Assembly (NCBI RefSeq): GCF_001593955.1
Contig: NZ_LTAZ01000005.1
Span: forward strand, 24,001 to 88,000
Direction: 5' to 3'
From: Halalkalicoccus paucihalophilus
GTDB lineage: Archaea; Halobacteriota; Halobacteria; Halobacteriales; Halalkalicoccaceae
DNA length: 64,000 nucleotides
The notes under the pieces were generated by a model. That model worked only from the letters and a program-made list of their open reading frames with translations, was not told the DNA's origin and ran no database searches. Shown in pieces: positions 16,411-24,338 of this stretch (position 1 is the stretch's first letter; every line of letters starts with the position of its first letter). The position numbers were made by a program, and so were the translations under genes.

Positions 16411-16580
16411 GCGGTGGCCGGCGCGGAGGCGAGCGCCCGACGTGCCGCTCGCCTCCGCGGGACGGGGAAGGGCAGGCGTTCCCGGAAGCGGCACGCGGTC
16501 GCATGCCGCGACTCGGCGGAGCCTGGTCGGACATGAAAAGGGCGAGACGGACCTTGGCAGGTCCGTCGAGGGCTTTCGTT
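16411..16580 (+). ncRNA. Intergenic structured element, copy A
   Basis: 170-bp element between the converging tpiA and Rdx-type genes. It shares with copy B (22309-22628) the start GCGGTGGCC (16411-16419), the identical 17-nt core ACGGGGAAGGGCAGGCG (16462-16478), GCGACTCG (16508-16515) and the end GCTTTCGTT (16572-16580). Between these are a 12-bp perfect stem (16423-16434 with 16447-16458), a 6-bp stem GCGGCA/TGCCGC (about 16488-16507), and an 8-bp stem GACGGACC/GGTCCGTC near 16546-16567. The stem sequences differ from those of copy B but the pairing is kept. It could be a structured small RNA, a 3' UTR element, or a hairpin-bearing repeat; strand is inferred. Confidence 0.5.
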
Positions 16581-16810
16581 TAGAGCCGTGCGCGCACGTC
16601 CCGCGTGATCTGGTCCACGTCATACTCGTCCTCGCTCTTCTCGAAGATCACGTCGCCGTCGATCCGGACCTCGAAGATGCCGTGATCACCGGTAATAAGT
16701 GAGAGTTCGTCGATCTCTTCGCCGAAATTGGTGAGCAGGGCGTGCTGGACGGCCTCGGCGCGCTCTAAGAACCCGCACGGAACGCAGTATTCGATCTCGA
16801 CAGTGGTCAT
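16580..16810 (-). CDS. SelT/SelW/SelH-type Rdx family protein
   Basis: 76 residues. The thioredoxin-like Rdx motif is EYCVPCGFLERAE (CxxC near residues 9-12), where selenoproteins W carry Cys-x-x-Sec. The remainder (FEVRIDGDVIFEKSEDE, then a helix) matches the short family fold. The role is probably redox; no electron partner is adjacent. The stop codon sits directly on the GCTTTCGTT tail of element A. Confidence 0.88.
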   Translation of the reverse strand: MTTVEIEYCVPCGFLERAEAVQHALLTNFGEEIDELSLITGDHGIFEVRIDGDVIFEKSEDEYDVDQITRDVRARL

Positions 16811-16843
16811 AAACGCTAGAAGGAACGCCCGATGGATAAACCC

Positions 16844-18088
16844 TCACTCGAACTCCGAAAGCGAGGCCTGCCCCGAGGGTTCGGCAGACTCCGTGGTGTC
16901 CCCGGCGGGCGATAAAACCGTCGAATCGCCCGTCTCTCCGTTCGCCCCCGCCCACCCGTCGAGACTCGACTGGGGCGCCGAACCGAACTCCAAGTTCGAG
17001 ACGCGCACGCCGACCTTCCTAACTCGCTCTCCCTCGAACTCCTCTAAGAGGTCCCGGACGACCCGATCGACGAGTGCGGGGTCGTCGACGGGGCCGGGAA
17101 GCGAGCGGGCGCGGGTGTTCACGTCGAAGGGGGGCGTGACGAGCTTGATCCCGATGGTGCGATAGAGGGCGTCCTTCCGGGTTGCGCGTTCGGCGACCGC
17201 CTCCGCGAGCGTCAACACGCGCTCTTGAACCTCCTCGTAGTCGGCCGTGACCTCGGTGAACGCCGATTCGCGCGAGAGGCTTTTCGGGCGTCCCTTCGGC
17301 CTCACCTCCCGGTCGTCCTCGCCGCGGGCCCGATCGTAGAGGTCCGCGCCGCGCTCGCCGAACTCCGAGATCAGTGTGTAGCGCTCGGCACTCGCGAGGT
17401 CGCCCGCCGTCTCGATCCCACGTTCGCGGAGGGTGCGAGCCGTGACGGGACCAACTCCGTGCAGGTCCTCGACGGGGACGGGCGCGAGGAAGTCTCGGAC
17501 CTCGTCGGGGCGAACCACGACCAGTCCGTCGGGTTTCTCGGCGTCGCTCGCGATCTTCGCGGTGCTCATGTTCGGCGCGACCCCGACGCTTGCGACCACG
17601 CCTACCGCTTCGAGGATCCGCTCTTTGATCCCGCGGGCGAAGGCCTCGACCTCGTCCCACGTCGTGCGCTCCGTGAGGTCGAGGTACGCCTCGTCGATGC
17701 TCACCTCGCGGACGACTGCCGCGTTAGTGTGCAGGATCTCCCTGACGTCCTCGCTTACGGACTCGTAAAACGGGATATCGACCGGTCGGTAGAACCCCGA
17801 ACGCTCGATGTCGAGGTCTGGGTCGATCGCGGCCTCCCGTTTTCGAGGCAATCGCTCGAGTGCCTCGGAGATCGCCTGTGCGCTCTCGACGCCGAAAGCG
17901 CGGGCCTCGTAGCTCGCGGTCGCGACCGCGCCGTTCGTGGTACCCGGCTCGTATCCCATGCCGACGACGAGCGGTTCGTCTTCGAGGGCGGGCTCACGAA
18001 GGCGCTCACAGGACGCGTAGAAGCAGTCCATATCGGCGTGGGCGACGATCCGCTCTCTGGTTCCGATCCCCGGAAGCCGCGCTCCCAT
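16844..18088 (-). CDS. dinB: DNA polymerase IV (DinB, Y-family)
   Basis: 414 residues from the ATG at 18086-18088 (MGARLPGIG). The catalytic carboxylates appear in AHADMDCFYASCER and VSIDEAYLDLT; the fingers/palm has TASYEARAFGV and the thumb helix-hairpin-helix LHGVGPVTARTLRERGIET. The C-terminus GQASLSEFE is a good PCNA-interacting peptide (Q-x-x-L-x-x-F). It performs error-prone translesion synthesis. The frame is open far upstream to 19117, but the upstream part is shadow of another gene. Confidence 0.95.
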   Translation of the reverse strand: MGARLPGIGTRERIVAHADMDCFYASCERLREPALEDEPLVVGMGYEPGTTNGAVATASYEARAFGVESAQAISEALERLPRKREAAIDPDLDIERSGFYRPVDIPFYESVSEDVREILHTNAAVVREVSIDEAYLDLTERTTWDEVEAFARGIKERILEAVGVVASVGVAPNMSTAKIASDAEKPDGLVVVRPDEVRDFLAPVPVEDLHGVGPVTARTLRERGIETAGDLASAERYTLISEFGERGADLYDRARGEDDREVRPKGRPKSLSRESAFTEVTADYEEVQERVLTLAEAVAERATRKDALYRTIGIKLVTPPFDVNTRARSLPGPVDDPALVDRVVRDLLEEFEGERVRKVGVRVSNLEFGSAPQSSLDGWAGANGETGDSTVLSPAGDTTESAEPSGQASLSEFE

Positions 18089-18159
18089 TGGCCGATATGG
18101 GTGGTGATCAGTGTTAAGCGCCGCGGCTCGGGTCACTGTCGAGGCGGAGCACGGGACCG

Positions 18160-19032
18160 CTATTCGGGGAGATCGTGCTCCGAAACCAGTTCGAGATACG
18201 GGACGAGCGCCTCGATCGCGGACCGTCCCGAGACCCGCGTCTCGACGAGGGAGACCAGTCCCGCGTCCTCTAGCTTCGGGAGGTGAGAATGATGCAGCGA
18301 GACTTCGACCCGCTCTGCGTCCGCATCCGGTTCGTGGCGGGCAACCCACTCCGAAAGTTCCGTGATCGTCACCCAACCCGTATGTTCGTGGAGGTAGTGG
18401 AGGGCGTACCGTCGACGCGGCGCGCGAAGGACGTCGAAGGCCGTGTCGGGAGTGATCGACGGGGATTCCTCGTTGTGTTCCTCGGTAACAGTGTCGAAGA
18501 TCGGCTCGAGCGTCCGGACAGTCGCCTCGTCGACCGCTGCCGGATCGAGCGAGAACTGACTGACGGCGTCGGCTCCCGAGAGTCGCCGGGTGAGGACATG
18601 CAGGAACTGAAACGCCGTTTCGGTCCCGACACTGGCCAACAGGTCCTCGAGGGAGTGAAAACAGACGAGGGTGCTGCCCGCCGTCCAGTCGTCGAGATAG
18701 AGGCTGATCGTCGTGCCCAACTCGGCCAGATCGGCCGGGCTTCGGACGGTAGCGGTGACGTCGTATCCCGTTCGTGAGACCGGATCGACGGAACGATGAT
18801 CGCCGACGGTACTTCCGACGACGATCGTCCCGAAACCGGCGGGGGATTCCTCGATGCGCTCGCGCCACGCCGTACGGAGTGCCCGATGGCTGTCGCCGTA
18901 GGCGACGATCAGGACGTTCCACTCCCGAAGCGAGGCGGCCGGATCGAACGCTCGCTCGACGGTTTCGATCGGAGTTCTCGTCGGGGTGATCGACAGGGCG
19001 TTTCGCGCTTCGGTTGTGAGTGTCTGTATCAT
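18160..19032 (-). CDS. Haloarchaeal regulator-like protein, DUF7504-type N-domain plus C-terminal winged helix
   Basis: 290 residues. The N-terminal half (WNVLIVAYGDSHRALRTA, TIVVGST, LVCFHSLEDLL) has the alternating strand-helix pattern of the RecA-like DUF7504 domain of haloarchaea. The C-terminal third (DTAFDVLRAPRRRYALHYL, VEVSLHHSHLPKLEDAG) is a DUF7344-type winged helix. Domain names are from memory. It is probably a signal-coupled DNA-binding protein; target unknown. The upstream region 19033-19229 is AT-rich and shared with the divergent mscS gene. Confidence 0.8.
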   Translation of the reverse strand: MIQTLTTEARNALSITPTRTPIETVERAFDPAASLREWNVLIVAYGDSHRALRTAWRERIEESPAGFGTIVVGSTVGDHRSVDPVSRTGYDVTATVRSPADLAELGTTISLYLDDWTAGSTLVCFHSLEDLLASVGTETAFQFLHVLTRRLSGADAVSQFSLDPAAVDEATVRTLEPIFDTVTEEHNEESPSITPDTAFDVLRAPRRRYALHYLHEHTGWVTITELSEWVARHEPDADAERVEVSLHHSHLPKLEDAGLVSLVETRVSGRSAIEALVPYLELVSEHDLPE

Positions 19033-19229
19033 GGAAAGGGCGGTTGTGAACTGAAATCCGTATTACATCTATATTTGACTCTATGTATAATAAAGTTACT
19101 GACATGAACGTCCACATACATGTCTATCGGGGAACCGACCCGCCTATCGCGTTGGGTCGCGATCCGTCGCAACTGCTGGGTGAAGGTTAAAACGTATCAA
19201 TACCGTGAATCAATGTACCGTTACAATAG
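19033..19229. promoter_or_regulatory. AT-rich divergent promoter region
   Basis: The gap between the divergent regulator and mscS is markedly AT-rich compared with its surroundings (for example TACATCTATATTTGACT and TATGTATAATAAAG at 19063-19096). It contains several TATA-like motifs in both directions. No operator could be assigned. Confidence 0.4.
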
Positions 19230-20390
19230 ATGTATGCAGACCTCGTCGCTGTCTGGAGCGTCCTGTGGACACTTCGGCCCGATCCGATTCCTGAAATTCA
19301 GCAGACGTATTTCTCGACTATCGGGATACAACTGCTCACAACGGCGGTACTGGTCGTACTGGTCGTCCTCTCGCTCACGTTCGGCCGGCGGTTGGAATCG
19401 ATCGTCGAAGACCGCTACGACCGCCACATCGGTGAAGCCAGCCGCATCGTCTGGCTGCTGTTCGTCATCGCCGCCGGTATTTACGTGCTCAGCGTCGTCT
19501 GGCACGTCACCTACTTCGTTCGGCTGGTCCTCGAAACACTGGTGATCGGTCGCTGGACGGCCATTCAGCAGCTCATTACGGCTTCGATCGTCCTGGTCGC
19601 ATACCTGTTGATACGCTTCGTCAACCGGTCAATCGACGAGCTACAGGGAACGTCGTCGCTGACGAAACACCAAAGCGAGGTCGCCTACCACGTCGCGGAC
19701 ATCGGGATCGCGCTGGGGGCGATGACGCTCATCCTCACACTCTGGGGGGTCGATCTCACCAACATCTTCATCGGTGCGGGTGCGATCACCGCGATCGTCG
19801 GACTGGCCGCCCGCGAAACGCTCGCGGCGGTACTCGCTGGGTTCATCCTGCTGTTTTCTCGCCCCTTTCGGGTCGGCGACTGGATCGAGGTCCAGAACCA
19901 CTCGGGGATCGTCAAGGACGTGACGATCTTCAACACGAAGATCCAGACTTTCAGCGACGAACACGTGCTGGTGCCAAACGACATCATCACCGAAAGCGAC
20001 CTCACGAACCTCTCGCGAAACGATCAGCTCCGGGTCGAGGTCGAGGTCGGTATCGACTACGAGACCGACGTTCACCACGCCCGCGAGGTCGTCGTCGAGG
20101 CCGTCGAGGACTTGGACTCGATCCGCTCCTCGCCCGACCCGCACGTGATCGCAAAGCGTTTTGCCGACTCCTCGATCCTGCTCGAGGTGCGCGTCTGGAT
20201 CGGCGAGCCCACGATGCGACGGCGCTGGAACGCGCGGACAGACGCGATCGAGGCGATCAAGGTCGCATTCGACCGCGAAGGGATCACCATCCCGTACCCC
20301 CAGCGCGTGCAGTCCGCACGCGGCGAGCGGTTCCCGGTCGAGGACGTGCAGTCGGATCGGCCGACGACTCCGCAGGTCGAAAGCGAGTGA
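19230..20390 (+). CDS. MscS-family small-conductance mechanosensitive channel
   Basis: 386 residues. There are four N-terminal hydrophobic helices (about 28-48, 72-98, 108-128, 150-170), then the pore-lining helix with GAGAITAIVGLAARETLAAVLAGFILL, and the beta domain beginning with PFRVGDWIEVQNHSGIV. The C-terminal alpha/beta domain contains the LVPNDIITESDLTNLSR motif. It opens when membrane tension rises, protecting against hypo-osmotic shock. Start at ATG 19230 after an AT-rich upstream region. Confidence 0.93.
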   Translation: MYADLVAVWSVLWTLRPDPIPEIQQTYFSTIGIQLLTTAVLVVLVVLSLTFGRRLESIVEDRYDRHIGEASRIVWLLFVIAAGIYVLSVVWHVTYFVRLVLETLVIGRWTAIQQLITASIVLVAYLLIRFVNRSIDELQGTSSLTKHQSEVAYHVADIGIALGAMTLILTLWGVDLTNIFIGAGAITAIVGLAARETLAAVLAGFILLFSRPFRVGDWIEVQNHSGIVKDVTIFNTKIQTFSDEHVLVPNDIITESDLTNLSRNDQLRVEVEVGIDYETDVHHAREVVVEAVEDLDSIRSSPDPHVIAKRFADSSILLEVRVWIGEPTMRRRWNARTDAIEAIKVAFDREGITIPYPQRVQSARGERFPVEDVQSDRPTTPQVESE

Positions 20391-20429
20391 TACCACGCGG
20401 TTATATACCCGCGGCGAGAAGCGGAGACG

Positions 20430-21758
20430 ATGATCGAGACGGCACGCGAGTACGGGAACCGGCTGGGCCCGACGTGGCTCGCGGGGGCGATCGCGGCGGG
20501 CCCGGCGACGATGGCGAGCCTTTTGAGTGCGGGTGCGGGCTACGGGTATACGCTCCTGTGGGTCGTGATCCTCTCGGCGCTCCTGGGGGCGATCGGCCAG
20601 TTGCTGGCCGCGCGCCTCGGCCTCTTCACCGAGCAGGGGATCGTCTCGACGGTCGAGACGCACCTCGGTGAGGGCTGGGCGTGGGTGCTCGTGGTCGACG
20701 TGGTGCTCGCGGCCGGTCTCGCCCAACTGGTGATCATGAAGACGGTCGCCGACGTGAGTGCGGCCCTCACCGGGATCGATGCTCGCCTCTGGGGCGTCCT
20801 CTGGGCGCTCGTGCTCGCGGTCGGGCTGGCCGGCGGCGGCTACCGCATCGCCGAGGTCGGCGCGAAAGCGCTGGTCTCGTTCGTGGTGGTGCTGTTCGTC
20901 GCGACCGCCATCGTCGTGCCGATCGACCCCGGAGCCGCCGCGAGCGGGCTGGTTCCGCGGATCCCCGCGGGCCTCGACGGCGCGCTCGTCGCCGCGGGCG
21001 TGCTGGGCGGCGCGGTACATATCACCCTGCTCGTGATGCAGAGCTACACCATGCGGGCACGCGACTGGACCCGCGCCGACCAGGATCTCGCCCGGTTCGA
21101 TGTCGGTTCCTCGATGCTGCTCGCCTTCGGCGGGTACAGCCTCGCCATCTTCCTCGTCGCCGCGAGCGTCCTCCATACCCCCGCGGTCGACGCCGCCGCG
21201 ATCACCGCGATCGGGGCGGGGCAGGCGCTCGAACCCGCCGTGGGCACGGCCGCGACGTGGCTGTTCTTGCTGGGACTTCTGGGCGCTGCTGTCTCGACGC
21301 TTGGGGGCAACACAGTCGTCCCGCCGTACGCGCTGGCCGACAAGCTGGGCTGGGGACAGTCGGTCGCGGACCCGCGATACCGCGCGCTGGTCGTCTGTGT
21401 CGCGCTGGCCTCCTCACTCGGGGCGTTTCTCGGTGGCTCCTTTTTCGCGCTTCTGGTGCTCGTCCTCGCGTTCGGGCTGGTCGGTACGCCCTTCGCGATC
21501 GTCCTGATCCTCCTGTTGCTCAACGACCCCGCCGTGGTCGAGGAGCCCCTCTCGCTGCCCGCGAACCTCGCCGGGCTGGCGTTGCTCGGCGTGGCGCTCG
21601 TCACCACCGGAACGTTCGTCCGCGAGCAGGCCGCGGCGATCGCCGACCCGCTCTCGGCGTTCGTCGTCGCCTTCGCCGCCGGGATCGGCCTCGCGACCGC
21701 ACTCCTGCTCGTCCGGTTCGTCCGCACCGCACGGCGACCCGCGACCGTCGAGGTATGA
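20430..21758 (+). CDS. NRAMP-fold transporter lacking the canonical metal-binding residues
   Basis: 442 residues with about 11 membrane helices, of NRAMP (SLC11) fold as judged from GPTWLAGAIAAGPATMAS and GAGYGYTLLWVV. In canonical NRAMP proteins TM1 carries D-P-G-N; here the aligned positions read G-P-A-T. In TM6 the M-P-H motif reads A-V-H, so the methionine ligand is also absent. It therefore may not carry Mn2+/Fe2+; it could move another cation or be a relative of the NRAMP magnesium transporters. The stop overlaps the ATG of the downstream P-loop gene. Confidence 0.85.
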   Translation: MIETAREYGNRLGPTWLAGAIAAGPATMASLLSAGAGYGYTLLWVVILSALLGAIGQLLAARLGLFTEQGIVSTVETHLGEGWAWVLVVDVVLAAGLAQLVIMKTVADVSAALTGIDARLWGVLWALVLAVGLAGGGYRIAEVGAKALVSFVVVLFVATAIVVPIDPGAAASGLVPRIPAGLDGALVAAGVLGGAVHITLLVMQSYTMRARDWTRADQDLARFDVGSSMLLAFGGYSLAIFLVAASVLHTPAVDAAAITAIGAGQALEPAVGTAATWLFLLGLLGAAVSTLGGNTVVPPYALADKLGWGQSVADPRYRALVVCVALASSLGAFLGGSFFALLVLVLAFGLVGTPFAIVLILLLLNDPAVVEEPLSLPANLAGLALLGVALVTTGTFVREQAAAIADPLSAFVVAFAAGIGLATALLLVRFVRTARRPATVEV

Positions 21759-22306
21759 CCCTCCCCACGAGCGGCCGACTCCTCGTTACCGGCCCCTCGA
21801 ACGCCGGCAAGACCCGCCTCACCGCGCGGGCGCTCGCAGCCTGGGTCGAGGAACACGGCCCCGAGGGCGTTGCGATCCTCGAGTTCGCCCCCGAGATCGA
21901 GCGCGACGGGGTCCTGCTGGGTGGGCGCCTCGACCGATTCACCGACCTTCCCGACCGGGCGTGGACCGGCGTTCTCGATGCCCACGCGCCCAGAGCCAGA
22001 GGCACCACCTCCGTGGAGACGCGCGAACTCGCCCGCGAGAACGCCCGCAACGGGATGGAAATCGTCGAAGCGATGCCGCCCTCCCGCGCGGTGTTCGTCA
22101 ACGACGCGACGATCCCCTTCCAGCACGAGGTGGGCGACCTGACGGCGTTGCTCGCCGCCTGCGAGGACAGCGAGTTCGTCGCCATGAACGCCTTTTCGGG
22201 GAGCGAACTGGGAACCGAGGATCCGATCTCGCGTCGCGAGCGGGCGGCAAGGCGGCGGTTGGTAGAGTGGGTCGACACCCACGAGTGCCTCGAAACGCGG
22301 GAGTGA
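21755..22306 (+). CDS. P-loop NTPase, coupled to the NRAMP-fold gene
   Basis: 183 residues from ATG 21755, overlapping the transporter stop by 4 bases. The Walker A is VTGPSNAGKTRLTA near residues 10-23; a candidate Walker B is AVFVNDATIPFQ, and the segment ILEFAPEIERDGVLLGGRLD is distinctive. Its length and motifs do not match a family I recognise with confidence. Because it is translationally coupled it probably regulates or assists the transporter. Confidence 0.75.
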   Translation: MTLPTSGRLLVTGPSNAGKTRLTARALAAWVEEHGPEGVAILEFAPEIERDGVLLGGRLDRFTDLPDRAWTGVLDAHAPRARGTTSVETRELARENARNGMEIVEAMPPSRAVFVNDATIPFQHEVGDLTALLAACEDSEFVAMNAFSGSELGTEDPISRRERAARRRLVEWVDTHECLETRE

Positions 22307-22308
22307 GC

Positions 22309-22628
22309 GCGGTGGCCTCGCTTCGCTGCCGCCGGCCGCGAAGCGAACGGGGAAGGGCAGGCGTCCCGAGAGCGCCGTCCAACCGAACGGCGCGACTCGA
22401 CGGTACTTGGCGGTCATAGAAAATCATAGATTTTCTGAATCTCGAAGTGCTGTAAGCACTTCGATGACTCGTCGGAAGACCGCGGTCTTCCGAGACCTCG
22501 CAGGAACGCAGTTCCCACGGACCTCACGATGGCGGAGCCATCGCTCAGCCCACAAAGGCCGCAAGCGGCCTTTTGTAGGGAAACGAAACGGGCGAACGAG
22601 GGTCGCCAGTCCCGAGTGAGCTTTCGTT
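22309..22628 (+). ncRNA. Intergenic structured element, copy B, with embedded hairpin array
   Basis: Lies between the converging P-loop and thioredoxin reductase genes and fills the non-coding gap. It shares with copy A: GCGGTGGCC (22309-22317), ACGGGGAAGGGCAGGCG (22347-22363), GCGACTCG (22392-22399) and GCTTTCGTT (22620-22628). The first stem TCGCTTCGC/GCGAAGCGA (22318-22326 with 22338-22346) directly abuts the core; the second is GCGCCGT/ACGGCGC (about 22372-22393). Copy B is longer because about 150 bp of hairpins (22418-22574) lies in its second half. Confidence 0.5.
22418..22574. repeat. Array of six unrelated tight-loop perfect hairpins
   Basis: Six inverted repeats in series: AGAAAATC/GATTTTCT (22418-22436), TCGAAGTGCT/AGCACTTCGA (22442-22464), TCGGAAGACC/GGTCTTCCGA (22472-22493), GGAAC/GTTCC (22503-22515), CGATGGC/GCCATCG (22527-22543) and AAAGGCCGC/GCGGCCTTT (22554-22573). 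Loops are only 2-3 bases. Each stem sequence is different, but linkers resemble each other (GACTCG, GACCTCGC, GGACCTCAC). Not a CRISPR: no repeated unit. Confidence 0.75.
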
Positions 22629-23940
22629 AGTCGGATTCGGCGGCCGCCGGCTCGGCGGCGGTACTTGCGCTTCGCTCCTCGTCCTCGAGGAACTCGTCGG
22701 CGTCGATGGCCGCCTTACAGCCCATCCCGGCGGCCGTGACCGCCTGCTGGTAGTGGTAATCGACCACGTCCCCCGCGCCGAAAATGCCCGGGACGGCGGT
22801 TTTCGTCTGGCCGCCGCCCTTCCCGCCACGGGTCTGCAGGTAGCCCTCGGCGTCCATCTCCACGCCTGTGCCCTCGAGGTACTCCGTGTTCGGCGTGTGG
22901 CCGATGGCGATGAAGAAGGCCCCCACGTCTAGATCGTACTTCTCCGTTTCGGGGTCGTCGAGTTTCGCCGTCGGATGGCCCTCAGGGTGGCTCACGAGCG
23001 AGACTGTCTCGACGCCGGCCTCGGGCGTGCCGTGGATCTCGGTGACTTCGGTGTTCCGGAGGATCTCGACGGTACCCTCCTCGACCTGCTCTTCGATCCG
23101 GTCGATCCAGTAGTCCTCGGCGCGGAACTCCTCGCGTCGGTGGACGAGATAGACCTTTTCGGCGAACTTCGTGAGGAAGTTCGCCTCCTCCATGGCGGCA
23201 TCACCACCGCCGACGACGACCATCTCCTCGCCGCGGAAGAAGGCGCCATCGCAGGTCGCACACGTCGAGACGCCGTAGCCCATCATCTCGTCCTCGCCCG
23301 GCACTCCAAGGGTTCGGGCGCTCGCGCCGCTCGCGGCGATGACGGCGTCGGCGGTGTAGACGCTGCCGTCTTTCATGCGCACCTCGTAGGGCCGTCCCGA
23401 GTCGTCGACCGACTCGATGACGCCGTTTACCACGTCGGCGCCGAACTGGGTGGCCTGCTCTTTCATGTTGTTGATCAGCTCCGGTCCCGAGATGCCTTCG
23501 GGGAAACCGGGGTAGTTGGCCACGTCAGTCGTGAGGGTGAGTTGGCCGCCGGGCTCGGTGCCCTCGATAACGAGCGGTTCGTTGTTCGAGCGGGCGGCAT
23601 AAATCGCTGCCGTGAGTCCCGCGATCCCGCTGCCGGCGATCACGAGCCGACGGTGTTCGACCTCGTCCTCGCGTTCGATCCCCAGTTTCTCGTCGAGTTC
23701 GCCCGTCTCGTCGAGCGCGCTGGTTTCGTCCCAGCCGCCGATCAGTTCGTCGTCGACGAACACCTCGGGGGCGGTCTGGCGACCCTCGGCGCGCTCGACC
23801 ATCTCCTCGAACAGCGCCTCGTCCTCCGAGACGTTGTACTCCTCGTAGTCGACGCCCTTGGCGTCGAAGAGGTCCTTCGCCATCTCGCAGTACGGACAGT
23901 CGGTCTTGGTGTAGATCTCTACCCGTGGCTGGTCGCTCAT
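22627..23940 (-). CDS. Glutaredoxin-thioredoxin reductase fusion protein
   Basis: 437 residues. N-terminal glutaredoxin domain (residues 5-85) with CPYC (Cys15, Cys18) and TAPEVFVDDELIGGWDE; then a full thioredoxin reductase with FAD motif AGSGIAGLTAAIYAARS, GGQLTLTTDVANYPGFPEG, the redox CATC (Cys227, Cys230), NAD(P) site VGGGDAAMEEANFL, and FGAGDVVDYHYQQAVTAAG. The reductase likely passes electrons straight to the fused glutaredoxin domain. The acidic Ala/Glu-rich C-terminus is a haloadaptive tail. Confidence 0.95.
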   Translation of the reverse strand: MSDQPRVEIYTKTDCPYCEMAKDLFDAKGVDYEEYNVSEDEALFEEMVERAEGRQTAPEVFVDDELIGGWDETSALDETGELDEKLGIEREDEVEHRRLVIAGSGIAGLTAAIYAARSNNEPLVIEGTEPGGQLTLTTDVANYPGFPEGISGPELINNMKEQATQFGADVVNGVIESVDDSGRPYEVRMKDGSVYTADAVIAASGASARTLGVPGEDEMMGYGVSTCATCDGAFFRGEEMVVVGGGDAAMEEANFLTKFAEKVYLVHRREEFRAEDYWIDRIEEQVEEGTVEILRNTEVTEIHGTPEAGVETVSLVSHPEGHPTAKLDDPETEKYDLDVGAFFIAIGHTPNTEYLEGTGVEMDAEGYLQTRGGKGGGQTKTAVPGIFGAGDVVDYHYQQAVTAAGMGCKAAIDADEFLEDEERSASTAAEPAAAESD

Positions 23941-24053
23941 ATCGGGCCGGTACGGGCGCGCGGTACTTATTCTGCGCCATTCCTACAGGTGTGGCCGCTA
24001 CGTCGGTCGCCCGTAGCCGAAGCCCTTAGGCCCCATCTCGGCCGACAACGGAT

Positions 24054-24338
24054 ATGCCCGCGGACTTAGCCGAAAAAACTGACCGATACGAGAAACTGCT
24101 TGCGGAGGCACTCGACGCTGCCGAAACCGCCGGCGACGAAGGAACCCCGCTGGCCGAGGCCGCGAGCGAGTGTTTCGAAATGGCTGAGTCGTACCTCGAG
24201 GACGGTCGGCACTTCCGAGAGGAGGACGACCTCGTAAACGCGCTCGCGTCCTTTTCGTACGGCCACGGCTGGCTCGATGCCGGGGCGCGAATCGGCGTGC
24301 TGTCGGTCCCTCGGGAGGGGCACCTGTTTACCGTCTGA
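24054..24338 (+). CDS. DUF357 family protein
   Basis: 94 residues, all-helical. The C-terminal block EEDDLVNALASFSYGHGWLDAGARIG is the hallmark of DUF357, an archaeal family of unknown function. It is divergent from the thioredoxin reductase gene, with about 110 bases between. Found next to other small genes only; no function inferred. Confidence 0.88.
   Translation: MPADLAEKTDRYEKLLAEALDAAETAGDEGTPLAEAASECFEMAESYLEDGRHFREEDDLVNALASFSYGHGWLDAGARIGVLSVPREGHLFTV

Noticed and set aside
18089-19117. Upstream extension of the polymerase IV frame
   Set aside because: The added 343 residues are arginine-rich antisense or shadow sequence of the 18160-19032 gene; the family starts at MGARLPGIG.
22418-22574. 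CRISPR array
   Set aside because: The hairpins are all different, there is no repeated unit or regular spacing, and no cas gene is present in the window.
22407-22619. 70-codon plus-strand frame through element B
   Set aside because: It runs across the hairpin array; the product is a by-product of inverted repeats, with no family likeness.
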